64,000 bases of DNA from Salinimicrobium sp963739625 (GCA_963739625.1 CAVUAU010000019.1:1-64000), one strand, 5' to 3'; positions 49,623 through 59,671 are shown, counted from the first letter of the stretch. The notes: generated by a model not told the origin, from the letters alone. Translations and numbers: made by a program.

Positions 49623-51989
49623 CTATTTCTTCAGTAAAGTATTATTGAAGAGCTCGAGAATCCTGCGATACTCATCTGTCCAACTGCTGGGTTCTACAAA
49701 ACCATGATTTTCTACAGGGAAGACAGCCAGTTCCCAATCCTCTTTTCCAAGTTCTATTAATCGTTGCGCCAGCCGCACCACATCCTGGAAATGTACATTC
49801 GTGTCTGTCATACCATGAGCGATAAGCAGGTTGCCTTCCAGGCCTTCAGCAAAATAAATAGGAGAGGAGCGCTTGTAGGCGATGGGGTCATTGACCGGTT
49901 CATTAAGAATATTGGAGGTATAACCGTGGTTGTAATGAGCCCAGTCTGTCACAGATCTCAACGCCGCACCAGATTTAAAGGTACCGGGTTCGGTGAACAT
50001 CGCCATAAGCGTAATGAATCCGCCGTAGCTGCCCCCATAAATGCCAATTCTTTCCCCGTCAATACCATGTTCTTCTACGAGGAATTTTGCACCGTCAACC
50101 TGATCAGAAAGGTCCTTGCCACCCATATGGCGATAGATTCCGGTTCTCCAGTCACGCCCATAGCCGGAACTTCCGCGGTAATCGATGTCGAGCACCGTAT
50201 AACCTAGATCTGTCAATAAATTGTGGAACATATATTCCCTAAAGTAGGTGGACCACCATTTATGCACATTCTGCAAGTAACCCGCACCATGCACAAAAAT
50301 TACAGCCGCGCCGTTCTTTGTGTCTTTTGATGGGGTGTAGAGTCTCGCCGGCACCATTGCCCCGTCTTTAGCTTCGAACTTTATCAAGTCAGGATCTCTC
50401 CAATCATAGCTGCTGAATTCCTGAGATTGTCCTGAAGTCAATTGTTTTGCTTCGGCTTTGGCTGAAGTTTTCTTGAGATACAATTCCCATGGTTTGTTGC
50501 TATAGGAATACCTGATGGCCATATATTTTTCATCTGGAGAGAGATAAACCTCATTGTTGCCCGTTAGCTTTGTAAGTTGCTCCATTTTTCCACCTCTCAC
50601 AGGCATCTTGTAAAAATGACGCTCGCCCGGCCCAACTTTTGAAGCAGTAAGGAACCAGCTCTTTTTGTCGTAGGAAAGGAAGGGGTCGAAAACTTCGAAA
50701 TTACCTGAAGTTAACTGCTCTTTTTTTCCCGTATTCACATTCAGCAAATACAGGTGAGAATAGCCGGTTTCTTCGCTTTGGAAATAAATGGTTTTATCAT
50801 CCGGTAGCCAACCCAGCGTACCGGTGCTATAGGTCCAGCCAATACCGGGGCCTGCGATCCACGCCTCGTCGCGCTGACGGTCAAGAGATTGCAAATTGCC
50901 GGTCTTTAGATCCAGCAGGGCAATCCATCTGTCTTTATTGTCTATGGATCTTAGGTTAACAACCGCTTTTTTACCGTCTTCAGAAAAATAAGGACCAGAC
51001 GGAATGACCTCCCGAACTTCTTCCTTCCATTCTTTTTCGGGATAATCCTTTACGTAATCCGGAAGATCTTTAATGCCGGGAAGATCCTGTGTCTTTAGCA
51101 TGTAGACAGTGTCTTTTTTGAGGTCATAGATGGCCATCTCGACCTTAGTATGTTCTCCGCCCACTTTGCTTCGCGAGGGCAGTTCTACAGTATACCCCGA
51201 GGCATCTGTATAATTTGGCACCTTGGTGTCTTTTGAATCGCCGCGGCTAATGAGGTTGAAAGTTACATACCGGGCATCTGGTGAAACCTGAAGGCTTGAA
51301 ACACGTTTATCTCCTGCATAAAAAGTAAAATCTTCAGGGTCTTTGGTCATTTTGCGGTAATCTTCAGAGCTTTGACGATCGTCCTCCCGCTGCTTCACGA
51401 CTTGCAATAGATCCAGATTTTCCTGCTCAAGCCATTGATCCTGTTCAGAAAGTTCCTTTTCTTTTTCCTCTTTTTTATTGCCGCTTTTGATGTTGGTGAT
51501 CTTCTGGAGCTGGCCAGAATCCATCCGGTATACAAAGGCGTTGTCGTTCATAACGAAGCTGATGAGGTTTTCACTGGCCAGAAACTCGGGATTGGATATA
51601 TCTTCCCCTAGATCAAGAAGCTCTTGTTTTTCCTGCTTTTTTAGATCAAAAAGGAAGAGGCTGCCGTTCCTGGCGTAAACCTTCTTTGTTCTTTTGTCGT
51701 TGAAGTCGCCATTTTTCGGGAGCAGTTCTTTTTGTGCCTTCCAGTCTACCTTTAGGATTTTTTCGGGATGCTTTATGTTGATCCTGTACAGCGAATCTGC
51801 GGGATTGCTGTCAGGGTTGTACATAAAGTAGATGTTTTCACTGTTGACGCCCCAGGAGATTTCCGAAGGGAAGGTACCCATCCATAAAGGGTCCTGCATG
51901 ATCTTTTCTACACTTAAACTTGATTCTTGTGCGAGCATTTGCTGAAGGCTCAAAAGCATCAACAGCAAAAAAGCTGATCTTTTTATCAT
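49623..51989 (-). CDS. Secreted S9 family (dipeptidyl-peptidase-like) serine peptidase
   Basis: A 788-residue exported peptidase. An N-terminal signal (LLLMLLSLQQMLAQE) precedes a long beta-propeller region (residues ~40-520) and an alpha/beta hydrolase domain with the nucleophile Ser in GIYGGSYGGF (about residue 659), the Asp in MTDTNVHFQD and the His in ENHGF. This family trims proline-containing or other dipeptides in the periplasm. A single gene with its own terminator. Confidence 0.9.
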   Translation of the reverse strand: MIKRSAFLLLMLLSLQQMLAQESSLSVEKIMQDPLWMGTFPSEISWGVNSENIYFMYNPDSNPADSLYRINIKHPEKILKVDWKAQKELLPKNGDFNDKRTKKVYARNGSLFLFDLKKQEKQELLDLGEDISNPEFLASENLISFVMNDNAFVYRMDSGQLQKITNIKSGNKKEEKEKELSEQDQWLEQENLDLLQVVKQREDDRQSSEDYRKMTKDPEDFTFYAGDKRVSSLQVSPDARYVTFNLISRGDSKDTKVPNYTDASGYTVELPSRSKVGGEHTKVEMAIYDLKKDTVYMLKTQDLPGIKDLPDYVKDYPEKEWKEEVREVIPSGPYFSEDGKKAVVNLRSIDNKDRWIALLDLKTGNLQSLDRQRDEAWIAGPGIGWTYSTGTLGWLPDDKTIYFQSEETGYSHLYLLNVNTGKKEQLTSGNFEVFDPFLSYDKKSWFLTASKVGPGERHFYKMPVRGGKMEQLTKLTGNNEVYLSPDEKYMAIRYSYSNKPWELYLKKTSAKAEAKQLTSGQSQEFSSYDWRDPDLIKFEAKDGAMVPARLYTPSKDTKNGAAVIFVHGAGYLQNVHKWWSTYFREYMFHNLLTDLGYTVLDIDYRGSSGYGRDWRTGIYRHMGGKDLSDQVDGAKFLVEEHGIDGERIGIYGGSYGGFITLMAMFTEPGTFKSGAALRSVTDWAHYNHGYTSNILNEPVNDPIAYKRSSPIYFAEGLEGNLLIAHGMTDTNVHFQDVVRLAQRLIELGKEDWELAVFPVENHGFVEPSSWTDEYRRILELFNNTLLKK

Positions 51990-52056
51990 TTTGGAGTAGG
52001 ATTTTTCGTGTGGGCAAGATAATCAAAACCTGAGGAACAACCGGTTTTCATAAAGA

Positions 52057-52077
52057 AGGCCTGCACGTGGCAGGCCT
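52057..52077 (-). terminator. Hairpin terminator downstream of the DUF2383-like gene
   Basis: AGGCCTGC pairs with GCAGGCCT around a five-base loop, 25 bases after the minus-strand stop at 52102, followed by a T-rich tract (TTCTTTA) on that strand. Confidence 0.6.
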
Positions 52078-52101
52078 GTAAAAAGATGATGAAGTAAATG
52101 A

Positions 52102-52581
52102 TCAGCTTTGTTCGTACACATTCTTTTGGTCCGTCATTCGTTGTTGTTTACTGTATTTGAGGACGGTCCTTAAAGCTTTAAGTTCAAAAAGGCAGTTTTC
52201 AATATAAGCTTTATGTCTAATAAGAATCTCACGGCAATTACCGTCATTCACTTGTGAAAGGGCGGTCTGATATTTCTCCAGGCTGGCCTTGTGCAGCTTG
52301 TAAAATCTCTTCAGAATTTTGTTTTTGCCTGTTGTTGCCATTTTAATCCACCTGCGGTCATAAGCATTGGGTGGAAAATAAGGTTTGTTTCCCCCGTAAA
52401 ATGCGATATTATCGCTGAGTTCAACTGCAAACTGGTTTCTTTTTTGGGCCAGGCTCAAGAAATAATTTTCCAGAGAAGTATCAGAGATTGCTTCCGCGAT
52501 TTTGCGGAGCAAGTTCGAGACAATAAAGTTGTCTTCGAGGAGCTGGCGGAGGTTGTATTCCCGCTTGGATTGATCGCTCAT
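52102..52581 (-). CDS. Four-helix protein of the DUF2383/PA2169-like family
   Basis: A 159-residue, mainly helical protein with Leu- and Ala-rich helices and no signal peptide. Segments NFIVSNLLRKIAEAISDTSL and YHHK/HKASLEKY-like helices recall the PA2169-type ferritin-like four-helix bundle group. I find no metal-ligand set that would make it a ferritin. Function unknown, often stress related in the family. The start at 52581 gives MSDQSKRE. Confidence 0.55.
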   Translation of the reverse strand: MSDQSKREYNLRQLLEDNFIVSNLLRKIAEAISDTSLENYFLSLAQKRNQFAVELSDNIAFYGGNKPYFPPNAYDRRWIKMATTGKNKILKRFYKLHKASLEKYQTALSQVNDGNCREILIRHKAYIENCLFELKALRTVLKYSKQQRMTDQKNVYEQS

Positions 52582-52837
52582 TTCTCTGAATTTTTAGGAA
52601 TTACTGTAATTTTGGAGGGAAGATTAAATTAGTCAAAAAATGGGGAAAATTCCCCATAAAAAGGCTGCATTAACTTAAATTTGGGAGAAGATCAACGGGA
52701 TAGCAAAAACGCGGTTAAAACTGTGTTTTTTGTTCTGTTTGGTATGTCTAATTTTATTATTTAAGCTCCTGAAACGTTGCTGCAATTCTACTTTTTCAAA
52801 CCTTAGAAATTGCTGACCTTTATCCCTGGTAAAAACC

Positions 52838-53359
52838 ATGAACATGATTCAACTAAAAGATTATATAAGAGACATCAAAGATTTCCCAAAGCCGGGGATT
52901 GTTTACAAAGACATTACTCCCTTACTGCAAAATCCACAGGCGACCCGGGCAACAGTACAGGCGCTTTTGGACCTTTTAAACAGTAACAGGATCGACAAAG
53001 TTGTGGGGATCGAATCGCGCGGATTTTTCTTTGCCACTCTACTGGCCGAAAGGCTGGGCGCAGGCTTTATCCCGGTGCGTAAGCCGGGGAAATTGCCCTT
53101 TGATACCCACAGGGAGAGCTATTCCCTGGAATATGGGGAAGATGTGTTGGAGATTCATGCAGATGCGATCCAGAAAGGAGAAAGAATTTTGATACATGAT
53201 GACGTGCTTGCCACCGGCGGTACAGCTGCCGCAGCCTGTAAACTTGTGGAAAAGATGGGAGGGGAGATCGTTCAATGCAACTTCCTGATGGACCTGGAAT
53301 TCCTTAACGGCAAAGAAAAACTTAAAGGTTATGAAGTGGCTTCGCTGTTTAGCTATTAG
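52838..53359 (+). CDS. apt: Adenine phosphoribosyltransferase
   Basis: Apt makes AMP from adenine and PRPP in purine salvage. It is a cytoplasmic enzyme of 173 residues, the normal length. The IESRGFFFATLLAERL block and the PRPP loop VLATGGTAAAACKLVEK are clear, as is the FPKPGIVYKDITPLL N-terminus. The start may also be the ATG two codons downstream. No operon partner is evident. Confidence 0.95.
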   Translation: MNMIQLKDYIRDIKDFPKPGIVYKDITPLLQNPQATRATVQALLDLLNSNRIDKVVGIESRGFFFATLLAERLGAGFIPVRKPGKLPFDTHRESYSLEYGEDVLEIHADAIQKGERILIHDDVLATGGTAAAACKLVEKMGGEIVQCNFLMDLEFLNGKEKLKGYEVASLFSY

Positions 53360-53373
53360 TTAATTGGGGATTG

Positions 53374-53413
53374 GTTAATTCGTTAATTCGTTAATTCGTT
53401 AATTCGTTAATTC
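53374..53413. repeat. Simple 8-bp tandem repeat (GTTAATTC x5)
   Basis: Five perfect units of GTTAATTC follow the apt stop by about 15 bases. A GAATTTTGAATTTTGAATT stretch lies 60 bases later. Such repeats vary in copy number by slippage. Confidence 0.85.
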
Positions 53414-53488
53414 GGGAGTGGTCATTTGCCATTACTTGAGGAACAATTGGTCTCAATTTTGAATCCTGAATTTTGAATTTTGAATTAA

Positions 53489-53638
53489 TTAGAGTGAATT
53501 CTTTGTTACCCAAAGTTTCCAGCCAATAATGGCCATCTGGAATTTTGTGGCCTTTGCCAGATCCAGCTGCCTTTTGCTGTAGCTGGGCAGCAGCTTTTTG
53601 TTCAGTTTGGCAAGTGCCTTAAAAATGGCTTTTTTCAC
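53489..53638 (-). CDS. Small basic protein, 49 residues, flavobacterial conserved type
   Basis: A short minus-strand frame opening with GTG at 53638 and reading MKKAIFKALAKLNKKLLPSY (first 20 residues). It ends in IIGWKLWVTKNSL. It is rich in Lys and Leu with an amphipathic N-terminal helix. I recall a similar small protein widespread in Flavobacteriaceae that is sometimes mislabelled SsrA-binding protein; this memory is not checked here. Function unknown. Confidence 0.6.
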   Translation of the reverse strand: MKKAIFKALAKLNKKLLPSYSKRQLDLAKATKFQMAIIGWKLWVTKNSL

Positions 53639-53694
53639 CTGGATTATTTTCTTTTAAAGATAAGAACTTCTTTTTTAGGACAAGTGGTGAAAGG

Positions 53695-53729
53695 AAGGCC
53701 TTCCAAAAATGACATTTTTGAAAGGCCTT
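53695..53729. terminator. Hairpin terminator containing the AAAAATGNCATTTTT core
   Basis: AAGGCCTTCCAAAAATG pairs with CATTTTTGAAAGGCCTT, with one mismatch and one central base. It lies 23 bases past the BlaR1-like stop on the minus strand and follows the same design as 40676-40710. Confidence 0.7.
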
Positions 53730-53751
53730 AAAGATTTGGCTTCAAATAATT

Positions 53752-55833
53752 CTAATCTTTAGTAGTGATCTCTATCACGCCTTTGGCGGCTTTTTTTCCG
53801 TATTTTTCTGTGGCCTGAGGTCCCTTTAGTACTGTGATTTTTTCTATATCCTGAGGGTGTATTGAGCCCCGGTCAAAATTTTCGCCCATTACTTTCCCAT
53901 CAAGAACAATAAGGCTTTCCTGAGGCAGCCGGGGTGAAGGATTTTCATTGCTTTTCAAAATGGTGAGGGTGCTACTACCTTTTTTGTCATCATCATATCG
54001 CCAGCTGCTTAAAGTGACAGACTGCTTTGCATCTTCGCCTTTTAATTCCTCTTCCGACTTAAGAGCTATTTCAAGAACCCCATTTTCTCCCTGATCTCCA
54101 TATTTCTCAACAGCATCCTTTCCTTTTATGACATTCATAGATCTAATAGTTGAAGGATGGATTCTCTCAAGGTCAAAATCGTTCTCCTTGATTTCTCCAT
54201 CTATTACGAGAAGTGGGGTAGGCCTCTGTAAGGCGACCTTTTGATCGTTCTCGTTCGCTCTTTCAATAGCAATAATATCCCCGGCTTTTTTGTGAAACTT
54301 GATCTCCTGAGCTTCAAATCCAATGGGTTGCGAGGGTTCGCCGCTCGTAACTTTGGAATCTACCACAATTAAGGCGGGTTTTTTACCTTCTTCAATATGT
54401 ATGAAGGTTTGTTTCATCGGCATTTCATTTAAGTCCACTTTTTTCAGAGCCTCTTTGAAATCTTCTATTAAATTTTCTTCGGCTATGACAATTGCCCCTT
54501 CTTTTGCTTTTCGACCGTATTTTGATCTCGCCTCCCGGGGCTTTAATACCTTCCAATCTTCCTTGATCTGCACATATTTTCCATAGAGCAGGGCGGCATC
54601 ATATTGTTTGCCTCCAAGCACGTAAAGCGGCGAATTTCCAATTCCTTCCAAAGGATTTGTGGGATGCTCTGGAACAGAATTCACCGGTGTCATGGTGAAA
54701 CTTTTTCCATCTGTATGTAACAAAAGGGCACCAATACCCTCAGGGTTGTACAGACTCAGGTTACCATTTGCCCCCGAAGGTTTTTTGAAACTAACGCTGA
54801 TGGAAGTTAGAATTCCGTCTTCAAAATTTAAATTATTAAATGTGAGGTCTATTCCCTGTTTTTTAAACAATTTCTTGAAAGTATCGAGGCTCTTTTCATC
54901 AGAAGTTTTGGTAACATAAGCCGTAATTTCTGTTTTTGTCATTTGTGCTGTGGAAGACTCTTTTTCCTGAGCATCAGTCTTTACGTTGAAGAAAAAGATG
55001 AATAGCCCTAACAAAGGCAGTAAAATACCAGTCTTCCAAAAATGGGATTTTTGAGTATTATTCTTGTTCAGCATAAGGATTCGTTTTTTGATTAAAGATT
55101 GATAAAACTGATTGGTGAGAGCGGGTTGCAAACCACCTACAGAAATTTTTAAAAGCGTTTTCTGATATTCTTTTTTTGAAGTATGAGAGGCCAAAACTTC
55201 ACGATCTGCCAGGTATTCCAGGTTTTGAACCACGGTTTTTCTGTAGAGCCATGCCAGGGGGTTGAACCAAAGTACAGGGGTCATAAGATTGATCAATAGT
55301 TGATCCAGGGAGTGCCACTGCCTTGCATGGGAGCGTTCGTGGCTCAGGATCATCTCTAATTCTGAAGCAGTGTGCGCGGCAGGATCAAAAACTATGAATT
55401 TAAAGAAAGAGAAAGGCTGATTTAAACCGCTTTTTCGGATGAGGTAAAGCCCATCTTCTTTTGTCTTTTTGTGAAAATGGATAAGCTTCAGTAATGAAAA
55501 AAGTTCAGCAGTAAACTTTAGCAGGAAAAACCCGAGGCCTGCCAGATAAACAATTCCTGTAATTTGCCACCAGTCAACATTGTTTGAATTGGTAATGCCT
55601 GCCATTGTCTGAGCGGGCACGTTTTGTAGAGAAAAGGGAATTTCTTTGGCCGGGACAACGATTGTACGGGTGATCTTTAGCAAGGGCAGCAAAAGGGAGG
55701 TAAAGATCCCGGCAATTAAGAAGAAACGATTTCTTCTAAAGCCGGTGTCGTTTTTTAACAGGAAGAAATAGGCAGTATAGAAAAGCCCCGTTAATCCCGC
55801 ACTTTTGAGAAGATAAATGATGAGCTCCTGCAT
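53752..55833 (-). CDS. BlaR1/M56-type metallopeptidase with plug-like C-terminal domains
   Basis: A 693-residue membrane sensor. Four N-terminal helices surround the M56 zinc peptidase motif HERSH (residues ~190-194). After a further helix at ~265-285 comes a periplasmic part with three repeats of TonB plug-like sequence (VIDGEIKENDFDLERIHPST, ending AVEKYGDQGENGVLEI, and ATEKYGKKAAKGVIEI). BlaR1 proteins cleave their BlaI-type repressor on sensing a signal. The repeated plug-like domains are typical for Bacteroidota. It is one base overlapped with the BlaI-type gene upstream. Confidence 0.85.
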   Translation of the reverse strand: MQELIIYLLKSAGLTGLFYTAYFFLLKNDTGFRRNRFFLIAGIFTSLLLPLLKITRTIVVPAKEIPFSLQNVPAQTMAGITNSNNVDWWQITGIVYLAGLGFFLLKFTAELFSLLKLIHFHKKTKEDGLYLIRKSGLNQPFSFFKFIVFDPAAHTASELEMILSHERSHARQWHSLDQLLINLMTPVLWFNPLAWLYRKTVVQNLEYLADREVLASHTSKKEYQKTLLKISVGGLQPALTNQFYQSLIKKRILMLNKNNTQKSHFWKTGILLPLLGLFIFFFNVKTDAQEKESSTAQMTKTEITAYVTKTSDEKSLDTFKKLFKKQGIDLTFNNLNFEDGILTSISVSFKKPSGANGNLSLYNPEGIGALLLHTDGKSFTMTPVNSVPEHPTNPLEGIGNSPLYVLGGKQYDAALLYGKYVQIKEDWKVLKPREARSKYGRKAKEGAIVIAEENLIEDFKEALKKVDLNEMPMKQTFIHIEEGKKPALIVVDSKVTSGEPSQPIGFEAQEIKFHKKAGDIIAIERANENDQKVALQRPTPLLVIDGEIKENDFDLERIHPSTIRSMNVIKGKDAVEKYGDQGENGVLEIALKSEEELKGEDAKQSVTLSSWRYDDDKKGSSTLTILKSNENPSPRLPQESLIVLDGKVMGENFDRGSIHPQDIEKITVLKGPQATEKYGKKAAKGVIEITTKD

Positions 55834-56192
55834 TATTTCTCTTTTTCGATAATTTCTAAAATTTCCCTGAGTTCTGCAGCGCTTATCTTTTCTTCTTTGG
55901 CGAAGAACGAGACCACATTTTTATATGAATTGTCAAAAAACTTTTTAGCGGTTGTATGCATGATCTGCTTGCGATATTCCTCTTTGGTCACGATTGGAAA
56001 GTATTGATGGGTTTTTCCAAAAGCTTTGTGGTTAACAAAGCCTTTTTCTTCCAAATGCCTTACAATAGTTGAAACCGTGTTGTAATGCAAGCCCGATTCA
56101 GGTATTTCGGCGATGATATCTTTGACAAAAGCGGCATTGAGCTGCCAAAGGATCCTCATGATCTCTTCTTCTTTATTGGTTAATTTTTCCAT
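55833..56192 (-). CDS. BlaI/MecI/CopY-family transcriptional repressor
   Basis: A 119-residue winged-helix repressor from ATG 56192 (MEKLTNKEEE). The segment EIMRILWQLNAAFVKDII and the helix-turn-helix HYNTVSTIVRHLEEKGFV are characteristic. It represses a target operon, often its own, until cleaved by the adjacent M56 protein. Confidence 0.92.
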   Translation of the reverse strand: MEKLTNKEEEIMRILWQLNAAFVKDIIAEIPESGLHYNTVSTIVRHLEEKGFVNHKAFGKTHQYFPIVTKEEYRKQIMHTTAKKFFDNSYKNVVSFFAKEEKISAAELREILEIIEKEK

Positions 56193-56364
56193 ACAAAAGT
56201 GGTTATAAACAATAACTTGAAACAAACATAACTAAAATTATCGTTGTATAACTATTTTTATAGTTATTAATTTTAAAGAAACCAAAAAATAGGTGAGCTT
56301 GTGCCGGGGCAGCAGCAGCATCAGAGCCTTCGGGAAGAATCCTTATCTTCGCAAAAAAAGGTTA

Positions 56365-57312
56365 ATGAGCATATTTTACATTTTTCTGGGCTTTTTATTG
56401 TTGGTCGTGGGAGGCGAATTTTTAGTTCGTTCCTCGGTAGCGATCTCTTTTAGGCTCAATCTTTCCAGAATGGTGATAGGGTTGACCGTGGTAAGTTTCG
56501 CCACTTCGGCACCCGAGCTTTTGGTGAGTCTGCAAGCCGCTTTAGAAGGTTTTTCAGACATTTCTCTTGGGAACATAATAGGCTCAAACATAGCCAACAT
56601 CGGCCTGGTGCTGGGTATCACGGCTATTATCTCCCCGCTGCTCATCGACAGGGATTTCTACCGGTTCAACTGGCCGGTGATGATGGTCTTTTCTTTTATG
56701 CTTTACTTTTTTCTTTCTTCGGAAAGAATGCTTTCCAGGACAGAGGGGCTGTTGCTGCTTGGGGGAATCGTGTTATACCTCGTGCTGCTTATTAGACGTG
56801 CCCGGCGGAAACCTGAATTGCAGGCAGATGAAGTGGACCCGCAGCTGCAGGCGGTTTCGGTCTTTAAAATGATCATTTGGTTGCTCATTGGCGGGGCGGC
56901 ACTTTACGGGGGATCTGAACTTCTTGTAAAAGGAGCAGTTGACCTTGCGACGGCTATGGGGGTAAGTGAAAGGGTGATCTCTGTGACTATGATCGCAGTG
57001 GGAACAAGTGTTCCCGAACTTGCCGCATCGGTTATTGCAGCTTTGAAACAGGAAAAGGCGTTGTCTTTAGGAAATCTCATTGGGTCTAATATCTTCAACA
57101 TTGGTTCTGTGTTGGGTATTACCGCCATCATTCAGCCCATAGCACTCAAATCTCAAGCGCTTCTCTCCAGCGATATCTTCTGGATGATGGGAATCGCTTT
57201 CCTATTAATTCCCCTGGCTTTTCTTCCGAAGAAATTCAGCATGGGACGATATAAAGGTCTTATTCTTTTTGCGGGCTATGTAGTATTCGTGAGTTTAGCT
57301 TTTATTGATTAG
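56365..57312 (+). CDS. Calcium/sodium antiporter (YrbG/CaCA family)
   Basis: A membrane protein of about 315 residues with ten helices and the two alpha repeats GNIIGSNIANIGLVLG and GNLIGSNIFNIGSVLG, each preceded by SAPEL/SVPEL. It exchanges Na+ for Ca2+ across the inner membrane. ATG 56365 (MSIFYIF) is used; the upstream frame contains no signal-like sequence. Confidence 0.92.
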   Translation: MSIFYIFLGFLLLVVGGEFLVRSSVAISFRLNLSRMVIGLTVVSFATSAPELLVSLQAALEGFSDISLGNIIGSNIANIGLVLGITAIISPLLIDRDFYRFNWPVMMVFSFMLYFFLSSERMLSRTEGLLLLGGIVLYLVLLIRRARRKPELQADEVDPQLQAVSVFKMIIWLLIGGAALYGGSELLVKGAVDLATAMGVSERVISVTMIAVGTSVPELAASVIAALKQEKALSLGNLIGSNIFNIGSVLGITAIIQPIALKSQALLSSDIFWMMGIAFLLIPLAFLPKKFSMGRYKGLILFAGYVVFVSLAFID

Positions 57313-57373
57313 AGGCTATTTTTAAGGGGGTATATTTAGAAAAACATAAAATTTATTTAAAGTACCCCTCTTA

Positions 57374-57407
57374 TTTTGTGGGGGTGTAACTAAAACATAT
57401 ATATTTG
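57374..57407 (+). promoter_or_regulatory. Promoter of the glutamine synthetase III gene
   Basis: TTTTG (57374-57378) and TATATTTG (57400-57407) match the Bacteroidota -33/-7 pattern with 21 bases between. The ATG lies 21 bases further on. Flanking G/C runs GGGGGTA (57326), TACCCC (57363) and GGGGGT (57380) form inverted repeats that could be operators. Confidence 0.7.
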
Positions 57408-57428
57408 TGCTGTAAAAACAACACAACA

Positions 57429-59616
57429 ATGGCAACACTAAGATTTCAAGCCTTAAAAGAAACCCTTAACCGCAAACCAGTAGAAATAGAGGAGACCGAA
57501 CGCAGGTCTGAACTCTTTGGTAGAAACGTCTTTACTGAAAGCGTCATGCGACAGTTTCTTACCAAAGAAGCTTATCAAAGCGTGAAGGAAGCAAATGCGA
57601 CCGGTAAAAAAATTGACCGTACCATCGCCGACCATATCTCAACCGGAATGAAAGAATGGGCGATTTCTAAAGGAGCTACTCATTATACGCATTGGTTCCA
57701 ACCTTTAACAGGAAGCACTGCCGAGAAACATGATGCCTTTTTTGAAACCATTGGTGATGGCCTGGCAATTGAAAAATTTGGGGGTAGTCAACTCGTACAG
57801 CAGGAACCCGATGCCTCAAGTTTCCCTCACGGGGGGATTAGAAACACATTTGAAGCCCGCGGCTATACTGCTTGGGACCCAACTTCCCCTGCTTTTATCT
57901 ACGGAACCACCCTATGTATTCCCAGCGTTTTCGTTTCTTATACGGGAGAAGCTCTTGATTTCAAGACCCCTCTTTTACGTGCCCTTCAGGCCGTAGACCA
58001 GGCAGCTACAGATGTTGCTAAATATTTTGACAAAAATGTTTCCAAAGTACAGGCCACCCTGGGTTGGGAACAGGAATACTTTTTAATTGACTCTGCACTT
58101 GCGGCTTCCAGGCCAGACCTTCAACTGGCAGGCCGCACTTTGCTGGGACATTCCCCGGCAAAAGGACAGCAGCTTGATGATCATTATTTTGGTTCTATTC
58201 CATCACGAGTGCTGGCTTACATGCGAGACCTTGAAAAAGAATGTATGTTGTTGGGAGTACCGGTAAAAACCCGTCACAACGAAGTAGCGCCGAATCAATT
58301 TGAACTGGCGCCCATCTTTGAGGAGGCCAACCTGGCTGTAGATCACAACTCTCTTTTGATGGATGTGATGCAAAGAGTTGCCGAAAGACATAATTTTGTA
58401 GTGCTTTTCCACGAGAAACCCTTCGCAGGGATCAACGGAAGTGGAAAACACAACAACTGGTCTTTGAGCACAGATACGGGAGTAAATCTTCTAGGTCCCG
58501 GTTCAACTCCGATGAAAAACCTTCAGTTTTTAACATTTTTCATCAACACCATCAAGGCGGTCTATGATAACGAGGAGCTGCTGAGAGCTTCAATAGCAAG
58601 TGCATCAAATGATTTCGGCTTGGTGCAAATGAGGCTCCGCCGGCGATTATTTCAACATTCATCGGGTCACAGTTGACCGAAGTGCTTGACGAGCTCGAAA
58701 AAGTGACCGACGGAAAACTTTCTCCGCAGGAAAAAACAGAACTTAAACTTAACGTGGTAGGTAAGATCCCTGAGATCCTGCTTGACAATACAGACAGGAA
58801 CAGGACTTCTTCTTTTGCCTTCACAGGAAATAAATTTGAATTCCGTGCCGTAGGTTCTACCGCCAACTGTGCGCAGCCCATGACCGTGCTGAACACTATA
58901 GTCGCAAAACAGCTGAAGGAATTCAAAAAAGAAGTAGATGAGCTCACCAAGGGCAAGAAAATGAAGAAAGACGATGCTATCTTCAATGTTCTTAGGGAGT
59001 ACATCAAAGATTCCAAGAAGATCCGATTTGAAGGTGACGGTTATTCCGAAGCATGGGAAAAAGAGGCAGAAAAAAGAGGATTGAGCAATAACAGGAGTAC
59101 ACCTCAGGCTTTAAAAGCCAAGGTGTCTGATAAGACTGTCGCGCTATTCGAAGAACTTGGGGTAATGAACCGTACCGAGGTTGAAGCGCGTCACGAGATC
59201 GAGCTGGAAGAGTACATCATGAGGGTTCAGATCGAGAGCCGTATCCTTGGAGATATCGCGAGGAACCACATGATCCCAACATCTATTCGCTACCAGAACA
59301 TGTTGATCAAGAATGTGCGCGGATTTGAAAGATATCTACGGTGACAGATTTTAAGAAGCACGCCAAGGAACAGCTGGAGATCGTTGAAGACATTTCTGCA
59401 CATATCGCGAAGATCAACTCCGGGGTTACAAATATGATCGAGTCCCGTAAAAAAGCCAACAAGATCGAAGATGTGGAGAAGAAAGCCTTTGCATATTGCG
59501 ATGACGTGAAACCACATTTTGAGGACATCAGGTACCATTGTGATAAGCTGGAGCTGTTGATCGATGATGAGATCTGGCCGTTGACCAAGTACAGGGAACT
59601 TTTGTTCACCAGGTAA
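57429..59616 (+). pseudogene. glnN: Glutamine synthetase type III (GlnN) with three single-base indels
   Basis: Type III glutamine synthetase, about 728 residues when the frame is restored, forms glutamine from glutamate and ammonia. The family segments GGIRNTFEARGYTAWDPTSP, EQEYFLID, TRHNEVAPNQFELAPIFEEAN and NGSGKHNNWSL are intact. Three lesions split it: a missing C at 58616 (restored as GATTTCCGGCTTGGTGCAAA), an extra T in the run at 59324-59326, and an extra T at 59349-59352. Each restores the consensus sequence when corrected. So many indels in a core gene with otherwise perfect conservation suggest assembly errors. Start ATG 57429, behind the promoter at 57374. Confidence 0.85.
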
Positions 59617-59641
59617 TTTCTAAGAATAGGAATTTTTGAAG

Positions 59642-59671
59642 AAAGCCATATCCGTAAGGGTGTGGCTTTTT
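59642..59671 (+). terminator. Terminator of the glutamine synthetase gene
   Basis: AAAGCCATATCC pairs imperfectly with GGGTGTGGCTTT around GTAA, followed by T residues. It is 26 bases past the stop at 59616. Confidence 0.65.
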
